A stretch of DNA of 32,840 nt from contig JAYMTF010000615.1 in the NCBI GenBank assembly GCA_036897485.1, forward strand, positions 1 to 32,840. The letters are read 5' to 3'. This document shows, piece by piece, positions 19,184 through 30,300 of this stretch. The first letter of the stretch is position 1; each line of letters starts with the position of its first letter. Both the position numbers and the translations under genes were made by a program. This stretch comes from Pelargonium nanum (taxonomy: Eukaryota > Streptophyta > Magnoliopsida > Geraniales > Geraniaceae). The notes under the pieces are model-generated. The model worked only from the letters and a program-made list of their open reading frames with translations, had not been told where the DNA came from and did no database searches.

Positions 19184-22100
19184 ATGCACTCCTTCGGCTA
19201 CAGAGCCAATGCTCTTCTAACGTTCTCCGTAACCATCCTCGCTCTCATGTGCGCCATCGCCTCCTTCTCCGACAACCTCAACACTCCAAACCCTACTTCC
19301 GAAGTGCAGGTCTGCAAGATCCGTGCCTCGCTGATTTGGCCTCAATTTTCATAAAAAGAGAATCCTTTTGTTTGAGATCGGTTTATATTGGAGTTTCTGT
19401 ATCTGGGTTTCTTTCTAATTTGGATTTTGTTTTCTGATTGCAGGTTTTGAACATTAACTGGTTTCAGAAGCAACCCAATGGAGACGACGAGGTAATTTAA
19501 TTGTTTTAATTTGGGTATGATTTTGCGCTAATGCGTTGTAAGCTATAATGGGTTTAGGGTTTTATTTGGTGGGTTCTATGAGCTTGAGGTAATTGTTTTA
19601 TCTAGGTACATCATATAATATGCTTTGTGTGTAAGTGTTTTATCGGTGCAAGTTTTGTGAATTTAGGTTTTAGTTGATTATTGCTTTATAGGTAGTGCAT
19701 AATTCAATCTTCCATGATATTTTAAATATCGGTTCTGCCTATGCATGTGGTGTTTTGTAGGACTTTTCATGCCCAAAATTAGATCATCTATGACTGTGTT
19801 TATCTTGTATCTAATCAAGTTTTTGAATTTAGGGATTCCTGGTTAAATATTTTGTTAGTCATTGTAAATTTCAATTGCAATTCAATATGTGGATGTTTAT
19901 TTCTTGTCAGAAGTCACGATAAAGTTTCACTTAATTTTTATTTTTGACGAAATGATGGTGCCCAATCTCACATGTTAAGCTTCCCTAGTGGTAAAAATGT
20001 GCAGAACTAAACTTAACCAGCTTCATCACCGTTAAGCCTCAAAATTTACCTAGAATGATTTATGAAATTTCATGAAACATATCGAAGTTTAATGTTGGGG
20101 CTTCTGGTGCAATGATTGGGTTACATTAAATTGATATTATGAAGTTTCCTTCCTTGTACAAATTATCATGGAGAGGATTACTATTACAATGGGAATATAG
20201 GTATTAAACAAGAGAGTGCAGCCAAGCTGTGTATACAGTCATACACATTTACCCATATGTTGAATCTATTTATAATGTCTAGTTAGTTTCAGGAATCATT
20301 ATGGATTTTTTTTTCTTCTTTCTATGCTATATTCTTTTTACCCAAACTGTGCATGAGCGGCATGGCCAAGCTAAGAATTAGATGTTCCTTCTACAGTCTG
20401 GTCTGGGAACTTCAACTTCAAATAGTATGTACTATGCAGTAGAGGAACATCCTTGGGAGTATCATATGACTAGATGAATTATTTAGAAAGTGCAGGCAGT
20501 GTGAATATGCTATTCTTCTAGCCAATCGCCAGCAGTCCAGCTATAACTGACTGTTGATGGTTCGGGGGAATATCTCACAGGTTGAGTCAATGTTTAAGGT
20601 CAAGGATATTATGTGTTCCTGTGGATGCATTTGGGTGCACATTTATAAGCAAATGATATTCCTATATATAATGATCTTTTTGTTGGTTGCTACTAGTGGG
20701 CATTGGTTTAAATCGGTAATAGCCGCTGAGAGGTATGGGCTGTTTGATAGGTATGCTGCATCCCTATTATTTTATTGTAAATCTAGAGGTATGTGTATTC
20801 AACTGAAGTTAATATTTCAAAGTGCTTAAAATTAGTGCTTTAGAAAACCATGGACATATTCTTTGCGTGGTCAGAGTTCAAAATTTCTTTCCTAATTATC
20901 TGTACTAGGCATAATAGTAGAAAAGATGGAAGGGTATTACTTGAAGATGTATTGTTTCGAAGAACTTAATTACTTGGTTTGTTTCTTTGTTTGGTTACTC
21001 TACCAATCAAGCAGGTTAATTATTTATATGATTGATTCAGCTTGCCAACTTGTAGGAATATTTGAATGAATATGAATATCTGCAAATATCCCAATAGAAT
21101 TATATATTGCACGAGTTTTGAATTGTATTTTTCTGGACCTTAGCATCTCTTTGCAAAAGTGACTGTAATACCTCAGTTTCTCTTATTTTCCATACAATGA
21201 TAATTAGGTGTTTGGTTTGGAGGAAATCTGATGCCTAGGTACAGTTAACATACATAAGTTGATTATGGTTTATTGATAAGTGTATCTGCTAAGGAAGATA
21301 GCAAAATGATAAATAAAAAATTCATCATGAATATCGTGTCTTGTCTGTATATAAAGATAATTTTGACTTTTGATCATTACCGAGACATGTAGAAGTCTAA
21401 TATGAACATATTATCTAATACTTGTTCAGAAGAATTATCTGGATAAATAATCCACAATGAAAGATCTTAGTAGAAAGAATAAATATTCATTCTCCTACAG
21501 AGTTCAAAATGTGTTTTTCCATATGCATTTGTGGTTTTAATAATGTCCACTTGCTTAAATGGGCTTATTTTGCCAATAGTAAAAATTATAACTTAAAGAT
21601 AATGACAAAGAGCTAAGAACCCTGAAAACTCATACACATTCATGTCATAAGTTGTAACATGATGCTTGAAGTCACCAATTAACCAAATGGAATGAGTAAA
21701 ATAACTCACTATCATTCTTATTCATTTTTATTTTAGATATTCTCATTTACAGTTTAACCATTTCATATGATAATGAAACTTCAACAGCAACGTATTACTA
21801 GCAAAAGTATGTAGAGAAACCTACAGTTCCCAAGAACAATGTTGGTATAGACCAAATGAACAGTATACACAGGAAGTTCTGGTATCTGCTTTAGAGGGTC
21901 GTGAACCCGAATTTTTATTGAAGTGGGAGAGGATTATTAGTTGCTTGTTCCTTTGAGTTGCCACCATTGCAAACTTTTGACTGAAACTAAAATGTTGAGG
22001 GGATGATTAAGTCATGCTCTTGAAGTAATGCCAACAAACTGTTCAATTTTACATGGATGGTTGAGTTGGATAAAGATTTCTCTCATCCCCATTTTCTCCA

Positions 22101-24282
22101 TTTTTTTTATTTCTAGAGGGCACAGCTTCTCTACCCCATCCCATCCCTCTTCCTGCTAATATTAGTGTTAATAGTGTGCTCCTGTCTAGTCATTTGTTGT
22201 TTTGAGAAAGTTTATGCAAAGGCTTTCAAGTCACAGCCTTTTTATATATTTGTATTATAACAGTTTTATTCTATGCAGGTCAGCTTGCAATTAAACATAT
22301 CAGCTGATCTACAGTCGTTGTTTACATGGAACACTAAGCAGGTTTGCTTTACTTTGAATCTATAGCAAACTTACATGTGGTGTTCTCAGCTCTTATAATA
22401 AAACATAATAGGCGTTTCTTCAAGTTTATAGTGGATATTCTATCAAATCTTGGTTTTAAAAATCTTATTAAGTTTTGAGTCTTTTGACAGCTTAGGTTTC
22501 AAACTATTTCAATTACTTTCTCAGTTTGCTAGCCAGTTGATATTGTATGGTTATGCAATATAAGTTTGAAAATGTTTGTAAAATTTGATTATTTTTTCCC
22601 ACAGGTTTTCGTATTTTTGGCAGCTGAGTATGAAACCCCAAAGAATTCCTTGAACCAGGTAAGCTTTCATTCCTCTGGCTGCATGTATTTTTATTTTTGT
22701 TTTGTTTTTTGCCGCTATATTTCTAGTATATTTTAAAACATATGACATATCAGAAGTTTACTTTGTTGCTTTAATTCATTTGTGATACGTCTGATGTGGT
22801 TGCTTATTGTTGACACTTATTATTATCATTTGAGTAAATTGCACCTAGCTACATAAAACTGTACACGAGTTACCCTTAACTACATAAATTTTGAAGTGGT
22901 ACAACTAACTACACTTTGTTAAGTTTTTGTAAAATGCCTTAAGTTTAGAAAGAAAAAAAATTAAATTAGATTCCCTTGCCGGGAAGTTCAAGCTTTTGAA
23001 TATTCTTGCAACCAGAATATTGCTTAAAAATTCAAGAGGTTAAATATCTTTATCTCTTGTAATTACCTTTGTCCACTTCAGTTTAGTTCGTATTAATTTA
23101 TCAATTATTTGGGTCTAATTTATTTATCATCTTCATGTTTTAGAAGGAATTAGAAAATCAAGGATAGGCATGAACTTGGCTACCTCTTTCGATTATCCTT
23201 ATTCTATGGTGATTGATAGAGTTGGCCTTTCCTACTTAGTATGAAAGAAAGGCCATTAGTACTATCATAGAAGTGTACAAGGAAGGAAAGTACCATCTCA
23301 TGGAAAACAAGCCGCCCATATAAAAAAAGATCTGTTCTTTCGGTATAGGTTACTTCTATTGGATTAACATTTCTTTCCTAGTAAGTAGATGTTATAGGAG
23401 CTGCTTCAGCAATAGCATAGAATGGATGGACCAGCGATCTCACAGTTTCAGCTTTCTAATCAGTATTACTTGCTGCTTGAAAGAACCTATATCACAGGCG
23501 TCGGCGGCGTAACTGCATTACCACTTTCGCTGCTCAGTCATGCATTAGGTCCACCGCAATCACGCCATCGCCTCTCTCCCCTCCATCTCGGCCTTGAAGC
23601 ATTAGATCCACCTCAAACATCATCCCTTGCTTCCTTTGCTGTCTTCATCGTCATCCTCCATCGATCTCTCATCCTCTCGTTCTCCCTTTATTTTTTCTTG
23701 CTCAAATATGTTCAGTGGCAAGCAAAGAAAGCGTTGGAAAAAATAATAAGAAGGCTTAAAGTGAAAATATATAAAAATTTGATGTCACGTGACATACACG
23801 TGATGAGAGAGAACATAATTTCAGTTAAATTTATCGGTGTTTGACTAATGATGCAAACTAACGAAGTGTAGTTATTTGTACCACTTAAAAGTTTATGTAG
23901 TTATATGCCAAACACGTATAGTTCAATTAACCCTTATATTTTCAAATGACAATTGGCAGGTGTCTCTATGGGATGGAATAATTCCAGCCAAAGAACATGG
24001 GAAGTTTTGGATCCACACCACAAACAAGTATCGTTTCGTCGATCAGGTATGTGCTATATATATATATGTTGATGAGACATTTTGATACTATCTTGAACCA
24101 ACTAGTTAGTCTCTTGGTTGTACACAATAATGAATCTGTTCTTGTGTTTTTTGTAGGGGAACAATCTCCGGGGGCAAAAGTTCAATTTGACATTGCACTG
24201 GCATGTCATGCCCAAGACGGGCAAGATGTTTGCTGACAAAATAGTTATGTCCGGATTCAGCTTGCCCGAGGAATATAGATAA
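19184..24282 (+). CDS. SPCS3: Signal peptidase complex subunit 3 (SPCS3/SPC22), six exons, 167 aa
   Basis: Exons 19184-19309, 19444-19491, 22279-22341, 22605-22658, 23960-24046 and 24157-24282 are each a whole number of codons, so every intron is phase 0 with GT-AG ends. The 167-residue product matches the usual plant SPC22/SPC23 length. It begins [20 protein letters not shown] with a single hydrophobic signal anchor at about residues 10-29, leaving a lumenal domain. Conserved stretches include [68 protein letters not shown] and a final [11 protein letters not shown]-glycosylation sequons occur at NIS and NLT. SPCS3 is an essential non-catalytic subunit of the ER signal peptidase that positions the catalytic subunit and substrate. 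The gene has long introns (intron 2 is 2.8 kb; intron 4 carries a transposon). It appears intact. Confidence 0.95.
19492..22278 (+). other. Intron 2 of SPCS3 (2.8 kb)
   Basis: A long AT-rich intron with GT-AG ends. No gene or clear transposon was recognised inside; a plus-strand frame of 91 codons at 20554-20829 resembles nothing known. Confidence 0.8.
22832..23933. mobile_element. TIR element (MULE-like) inside SPCS3 intron 4, about 1.1 kb
   Basis: The left end (GAGTAAATTGCACC..., then AACTACATAAATTTTGAAGT and GGTACAACTAACTACACTT) and the complement of the right end (GGGTTAATTGAAC..., then AACTACATAAACTTTTAAGT and GGTACAAATAACTACACTT) form an imperfect terminal inverted repeat of about 90 bases. 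The flanks TTATCATTT (22823-22831) and TTATATTTT (23934-23942) agree at 7 of 9 positions, as expected for an aged 9-bp Mutator-type duplication. No transposase is readable. The interior (about 22930-23860) has GC-richer pieces, including an open frame at 23422-23844, which may be sequence captured from elsewhere (Pack-MULE-like). The element lies wholly within the intron and both splice sites are intact. Confidence 0.65.
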
Positions 24283-24884
24283 GAGTTTATTCTGGTAGTT
24301 GTTCTTCGCTGTAACTTAATTTGAAAGGTTGATCTAATTTAGAAAACTAGAAACAGAAAGGTTTTATGTGTGAGAAAGTAGGAAAAATGAATACTGGATG
24401 GATATATGCATTTTGAATGTCCATTTTCAGATTTTTCTTCATGGATGAAAGGAAAGCTTTGACCACCCAACTCTGCAAGTCTATACCTGGTGCGTTTAGG
24501 AGCTTGTTTGCTAACACTTCTAGTAGTTACCTTCTTTAAGGAGGTGCCACGTAGAATAAAGTAGCAACTTAAAAAAAAGTATGCTTGGCAAAATATGTGA
24601 TTTTACTCCTTAAAGTAGCTAATTTCTGCTGGAGGTGTGAATCTCTTGTAGCAAATGTGGGTCGATCCAAGTATATAATTGTTGATTTTAGTGTTCGAGC
24701 AGCTGGAGTTTCTTGCGATTCCCAGTTATGGAACCAGGAAAAAAAACATTTGAACGTTTCTACACAAACAACATGATTAACTTTATTTATGCATAACATT
24801 ATAAACACAATAAAAAGAACAACTTACATTTTTACATAGACCTTCACTCCTCCAGACTTTTTGGGTGTTTGTTTGTGATTTTAG
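24283..24884. other. SPCS3 3' untranslated region and intergenic DNA
   Basis: The first 150-200 bases are probably the SPCS3 3' untranslated region. No other gene or repeat was recognised; short open frames on both strands around 24569-24808 overlap one another and resemble nothing. Confidence 0.45.
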
Positions 24885-25540
24885 TGGTCGAGAAGTGTTG
24901 GTGTGTGGCAAAAGGAGTGGCAGGGAGTGGAGGCCACTGTGGTGGTGGTTATGGCAATGTGGAATGGGTGGAGGGAGTTAATGTCGAGGCAATAGGGTAC
25001 TGCGCCGGGGGCAGGCGCTGGGCAGTTGCAAAGCAGGGAAGTGGTTGGGGGAGGAGCGGACAAGGCTGCTCGTATCGGAGGTACGGCGGTGGGAGAGGCC
25101 GCCTGAAACTAAATTGTGATGGGGCGGTGTTCATGCAGTCAGGAAAGGTGGGGGAGCTGGCTGGATTATCCGAGATTGGAACGACCGAGTCAAAGGTGGT
25201 GGTCGGAGGTGCTGGAGTGGGTGCTCGAGAGAGGGTGGCTGGACGTGTTGGTTGAGATGGACTCATTGACGGTGGTGAATGCAATTCAATTCGAAGGGGA
25301 GGAGCTCAGTGCATTTGGTTTGATTATTAGTGAATTGAAAGAGTTGGCGGGATATGTTAGTTTCATTCGTTTTGGTTTTGTTTGTAGATCGGCTAATTCG
25401 GTGGCTCATGCTTTGAGAAGGTCATCTGAGTCGGTTTCAGGTCGGATTGTTGGATTGGTTTGGTTGGTCCGAACTTTATTGTAGCTCCTTTAGATCATGA
25501 TCTTCTTTGAATAAAATTTACAATTCCCATAAAAAAAAAT
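24885..25540 (+). pseudogene. LINE 3' relic with frameshifted RNase H domain and A tail
   Basis: One frame gives RLKLNCDGAVFMQSGKVG, the start of an RNase H-like domain with its first catalytic Asp (CDGA). After at least one frameshift (about 25160-25210) a second frame gives ERGWLDVLVEMDSLTVVNAI, with the Asp-Ser of the third catalytic position, and then FGFVCRSANSVAHALRRSSE and a stop at 25482-25484. Within 50 bases there is an ATAAAA string and then an A run (25530-25538), the tail of a retroposed copy. It is a dead fragment of a LINE that, unlike the LINE just downstream, carried RNase H. Confidence 0.75.
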
Positions 25541-25561
25541 ATGTTAGTATGAAAATTTGTA

Positions 25562-25700
25562 GGTGTGATCAAGCGGTTTAAGAGTTTTGGATTCTCTTTC
25601 AGATCTCAAGTTCGAGTATTCATACCGACAATATGTACGGTTGGATGAGAATTTTGGACTCTCTCCTTTTGTGTATGTTATCAGCTTAAAATAAAACGAT
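25562..25700 (+). mobile_element. Possible SINE head between the two LINE copies
   Basis: TGATCAAGCGGTTTAAGAG resembles a Pol III A box region of Ser/Leu-type tRNAs, and 45 bases on CAAGTTCGAGTATTC resembles a B box (consensus GGTTCGANTCC). The unit ends near an AAAATAAAA stretch at 25689-25697. No target-site duplication was found, the boxes each have mismatches, and a tRNA cloverleaf does not fold. Weak call. Confidence 0.35.
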
Positions 25701-25829
25701 TTTTTTTTCTTCAGAACCGCCAATTCCTACCGCGCCGTCGTCGGCCGCCGCCCCTGGGATAATGGTCGCCGATCAACTACTCTGCTGAATAAGCCCACGA
25801 CTCTCTTCTTCGGTAACCTACCGCCAAAT

Positions 25830-27287
25830 ATGACGTCAAGTTGGTTGAGTGGAATCGTCCGCCGTCACTCTAGGGTTTTGAACTGCTCGGTTTCGAAAAA
25901 CCCTAATCGTGCTGGTAGGGTTTTTGGCTTCGTACGCCTAACGTCACAATCGGAGGCTGCACGCATCCGCCGTATTTTGAACGGTGTTTGGCTCCTGAGA
26001 TACCAACTCATAGTTGATTGGGCGCGATCCTCCATTGACTCTGAATCTAAACCAGTAACGAAGCGACAAAACCAACGATCGGGGCCCCCGGTCTCTGCAG
26101 CGCAGTCCTCAAACAGAAAGCAAAATCTGTCGGCCTCCAGTCCAAATCGCCGCTCCGCTGGTAAGGTGCCGCCGACTAGGTTTGTTGACCCGAACATTCG
26201 TTGCCTAGGGTTCCAATCACGCATGATTTTGGACAAATTACGGTGGAGCGTATTAGCTGTGTCACGAACACCAACTACGGACTCCTTCTTGGCCGAAACG
26301 CTAGCCTCGCAAGGAGTTTTTGACATATCTGTCCACGCGTTGGGATCTAGGGTTTTCGCACTTTCGTTCTCGGATGAAAACGTTCTGAAAGCAATGCAAG
26401 AATCCGAATGGTCTTGGCTCTCACAGTGGTTCGTCTGTTTCCACGATTGGAATCGCTTGAAGCGTCGAGGGGGTCGCTTCGCATGGATAGCCATTCGTGG
26501 AGTTCCGTTTCATGCATGGCACCAAAACACCATCATGAGCATCGCTAAGCAGTTTGGTGACATGATCTTCGTGCACCCGAAATCTATGGCGGGTAGGAAT
26601 CTTGAACAATCACATGTCCTGGTGCACACGTCGAATCTAGATCGAATATCAGCAAATGTTACGATGAAAGTTGGCCGTCTTTCTTACCCCATTGCTGTAA
26701 CAGATATCAATGGTATGGATCTCCCGTCTTTCTCTGATGACTTTGACGCCGCGGGCTCTTCTTTGTCATCGCCTCCGCCATCCCCCCAACATCCATGCCA
26801 TCTGCCGGACTTAACCGACGGCTCACGTCGGAATGCAAGCCTGAGCGATGACGTCGCTGACACGCTAGGGAAGACGCGAACTGAAAACAGGCCAAGCGAT
26901 GGGCCTGATCACACCCCAGTTGAGCCTGAGCCAGTTGATGGGCCGGTTTCAAATGAAATCTCCTCAATTAAAGAAAATCACTTAGGAAGCCCTAATGGCC
27001 CTACTCTCTCCATCTCACGCAGAAACCCCTCTTTGCATGGTAGTAATACTCATTCACTCCCAGCAACGCTGAGTATATCTTCGCCAAGCTTACAGAACAT
27101 CACGTTCCGTCGACGAAATAGGAAACCGCCAGCAGCATTGGTAATACGCAGTGAATCGATCTCCTCTTCTACGAAATCAGGGCAGGCTGTCTGGGAGCTC
27201 TGCAAAAGTCTAGGGGCAAAAGCAATTGGTTCAGAATCAGCTATCATTGAGCGGCTTCGTGACGACGAAGCCGGACCTCTAACTTAA
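25830..27287 (+). CDS. LINE ORF1: RNA-binding protein (RRM plus DUF4283-like), 485 aa from the first ATG
   Basis: Just upstream of the ATG the same frame already reads LLNKPTTLFFGNLPPN; LFFGNLP is the RNP2 strand of an RRM. After the ATG come RVFGFVRLTS (RNP1) and GVWLLRYQLIVDWARS. Hence the first ATG cuts the RRM, and the true start must lie upstream. The frame is open back to 25695 but has no ATG there, so the start is either non-AUG or lost by 5' truncation. A second domain (about residues 120-300) contains LGFQSRMILDKLRWS, SWLSQWFVCFHDWNRLKRRG and AWIAIRGVPFHAWHQNT. This is the DUF4283-like region of plant LINE ORF1. The C-terminal 180 residues are Ser/Pro-rich. There is no CCHC zinc knuckle. 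Its role is to bind LINE RNA in the ribonucleoprotein. Confidence 0.85.
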   Translation: MTSSWLSGIVRRHSRVLNCSVSKNPNRAGRVFGFVRLTSQSEAARIRRILNGVWLLRYQLIVDWARSSIDSESKPVTKRQNQRSGPPVSAAQSSNRKQNLSASSPNRRSAGKVPPTRFVDPNIRCLGFQSRMILDKLRWSVLAVSRTPTTDSFLAETLASQGVFDISVHALGSRVFALSFSDENVLKAMQESEWSWLSQWFVCFHDWNRLKRRGGRFAWIAIRGVPFHAWHQNTIMSIAKQFGDMIFVHPKSMAGRNLEQSHVLVHTSNLDRISANVTMKVGRLSYPIAVTDINGMDLPSFSDDFDAAGSSLSSPPPSPQHPCHLPDLTDGSRRNASLSDDVADTLGKTRTENRPSDGPDHTPVEPEPVDGPVSNEISSIKENHLGSPNGPTLSISRRNPSLHGSNTHSLPATLSISSPSLQNITFRRRNRKPPAALVIRSESISSSTKSGQAVWELCKSLGAKAIGSESAIIERLRDDEAGPLT

Positions 27288-27317
27288 GCAATTTGGGTTT
27301 GCGCCAGCAGCCTCGAG

Positions 27318-30300
27318 ATGTGTTTGATCTCGTGGAACATTCGAGGTGCTTTGGCGCAACACAAGAGAGACCGTCTACGGTTTCTCATAAGGCAATCTAG
27401 GCCTAGCATGGTATTCATACAGGAATCGAAGCTTCAGGACTTCTCCTCATTCTCAATCACAAGTTTCTGGCAATCTCAGTCTATACAATTCTTGTTTTCG
27501 CCCTCCATTGGCCGGTCGGGTGGCCTTGTTACTCTCTGGGACTCTGCATCTTTTTTGTTATCAACCTCCGTTATTAAGCAGAATTTTATCGCCCTCATCG
27601 GTTACTGGAATGTTTTCCAGTGCCAATGCATTCTTATTAATGTCTATGCCCCGTCTCAAGAATCATGTAGACAAGCGCTTTGGGACAGAATTTATGCTAT
27701 TGTCGATGAATCTCGTTTACCTTGCATGATCGCCGGTGATTTCAACTCGGTCAGGACAACTTTGGAGAGATCAAGTGGTGCATCCACGGTCTCCTCTATG
27801 CTAGCCTTTAATGATTTCATTGACCGCTGTTGCTTATTTGATTTGCCTTTACATGGACGTCGTTATACTTGGTACAGACCTAACTCAAGTGCTAGCCGCC
27901 TTGACCGAGTTCTCATTTCATCAACATGGCCTTCGTCTCTTGATAATTTTGTGCAATCCGGGTTGGCTCGAGGCTGCTCGGATCATTGTCCGATCAGGCT
28001 CTCTCTTACGGCCATTGATTGGGGGCCTCGACCCTTCAAGTTCTTGAATTGTTGGCTTTCGCATCCGTCGTTTCATGAACTTGTTGAATCAGCTTGGGCA
28101 TCTTTTAGCGTAGACGGACAGCCTTGGTACCGGCTATGGACGAAGTTAAATTTATTGAAAGCAAAGCTAAAGGTCTGGAACGTCGAGGTTTATGGTAGAC
28201 TTGATCATGCGGTGTCCTCTTTAGAAAAATCCATTGATTCTCTGGATCGCCAAGCGGAGTCGACCCCGCTATCCGCCTCTGAGCAGCAAACTCGGGCAAG
28301 TCTGATTTCGGAGCTGCATCAAAAATCTCGTGAATTATCAATCTTTTGGAAGCAAAAATCCAGAGTCCGATGGTTAGCGGAGGGTGATAGGAACACCGGT
28401 TATTTCCACCGTTTCGCATCTTTCCGGAAAACACATAATCACATCTCTGGAGTTAATCATAATGGGTCATGGGTTGACGACCCGGGTTTGGTGAAAGGCT
28501 TGGCGAGAGATTTCTTCAAAGCTAGACTCACGAATTCAACTTCGGACAGGTTGGTTTTTGAAAATCTTGGTTTTTCACAGCTTCCTCCTTCGGCAAAGCA
28601 TGACATTGAGCGCCCAGTGACTCTTGACGAGTTGAAATCAGTTGTGTTTGGATTCGAGGGCTCTCGCGCACCTGGCCCAGACGGCTTCAGTTTGCAATTC
28701 TATCATTCCTGTTGGGATATTATTCAATCGGACGTACTTTCCTTCGTGCAAAGTTTCTTTGACACGGGCAATATCGGAAAGGGTTTCAGCTCGGCTCTTC
28801 TCGCTTTGATCCCAAAAGTGACATCGCCACAAGGATTTAACGATTACCGTCCCATAAGTCTTGTAACCGGCCCTTACAAGATTATCACAAAATTGCTTGC
28901 GAATCGAGTTCGTCCTTATATCGGCGATTTAATTAGTGATACACAGAGTGCCTTTGTCAAGGATCGCCAGCTATTGGATAGTGTTTTTATCGCTGGTGAA
29001 ATTATTCACTTAGCCAAGTCCAGAAAAATCAAGTCTGTGATGCTTAAATTAGATTTCCAGCAGGCCTTTGATCGATTGAATTGGGATTTCATCGATTACT
29101 GTCTTCTCTCCATGGGGTTCGGTCGCAAGTTCCGTTTCTGGGTTCGTTGTTGCTTGATCTCTTATGTCTCTGTTCTTGTGAATGGATCGCCTTCCGGGGA
29201 CTTCAAAATATCTCAAGGGGTAAAGCAAGGGTGCCCGTTGTCCCCTTATTTATTTATTATTGTTGCCGAGGCATTGCATCTACTTCTTGTTCGGGCCGAG
29301 TCACAAGGACTGTTTCGAGGTCTGCGTATTGGTGTTTCAACAGTATCACATTTACAATTCGCCGACGATACCGTCCTATTTCTTGACATGTCGGATCCGA
29401 ATGCCTCCTTGCGCTGTGTCAAAAATGTTTTGAGGGGCTTTGAAATTGCATCTGGTCTTAAAATAAATTACTCTAAATCTCGGCTGCTTGGTATCGGGCT
29501 TGAGCAGGATCGGGTTGATGCTCTTGCAAGGGAGCTGCGTTGTGATGTTGCTACCTTCCCTATAACATATCTTGGCTTCCGACTCGGGTGCAATCCGCAT
29601 CGTCTAAATGCTTGGTTGGGGGTTATTGAAAAATTTCGTAAGCGGCTAGCCCTTTGGCAATCAAAATATATTTCATTAGGCGGAAGAGTCACTCTAATAC
29701 GTTCGACTCTCTCTTCCCTTCCTCTTTTTTACATGTCACTTTTTCGAGCCCCGAAAAAAGTGATTGCATTGCTCGAATCAATAGAAAGGAGGTTTTTGTG
29801 GTCAGGTGCTTCATCGTCTAAAGGCTTGTGCAAAGTTAAGTGGCTGCAGGTCGTTATGAAACGCGGTCATGGCGGGTTAGGTATACGTCAACTCGGTGTC
29901 GCAAACGTTAGCTTGCTCGCAAAATGGTGGTGGCGGTTTGCCACACAATATAATTCGTTATGGAAAAAAATTTTATGCGATAAGTACGGCTGGGATCGCA
30001 ATTCTTGGGTGTTAGAGGAGTTATGTCCTTCAAATCCATCCCCGGTTTTAAAAGCACTCCTAGATCTGAGACAACTACCGGGTTTCATCGATTTAATGGG
30101 GTCGTCAAGCATAAAATGGGTTGTTGGCAGTGGCTCCAGGTGCCGGTTTTGGCTTGATCAGTGGCTGTCAGAGGGAAAGCTTCGTGATCGGTTCCCTCGA
30201 CTTTTTTCGCTGTGTATTCATCGGAGTTGGTCAGTGGCAGCAACTATGGAGATTCTTCAAACTTCTCGATATACTCAGCTTTTCCGACGAGCTCTTCGTG

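Noticed and set aside
23422..23844. 140-codon plus-strand frame in SPCS3 intron 4
   Set aside because: Lies within a transposon inside an intron; no domain recognised; kept only as possible captured sequence.
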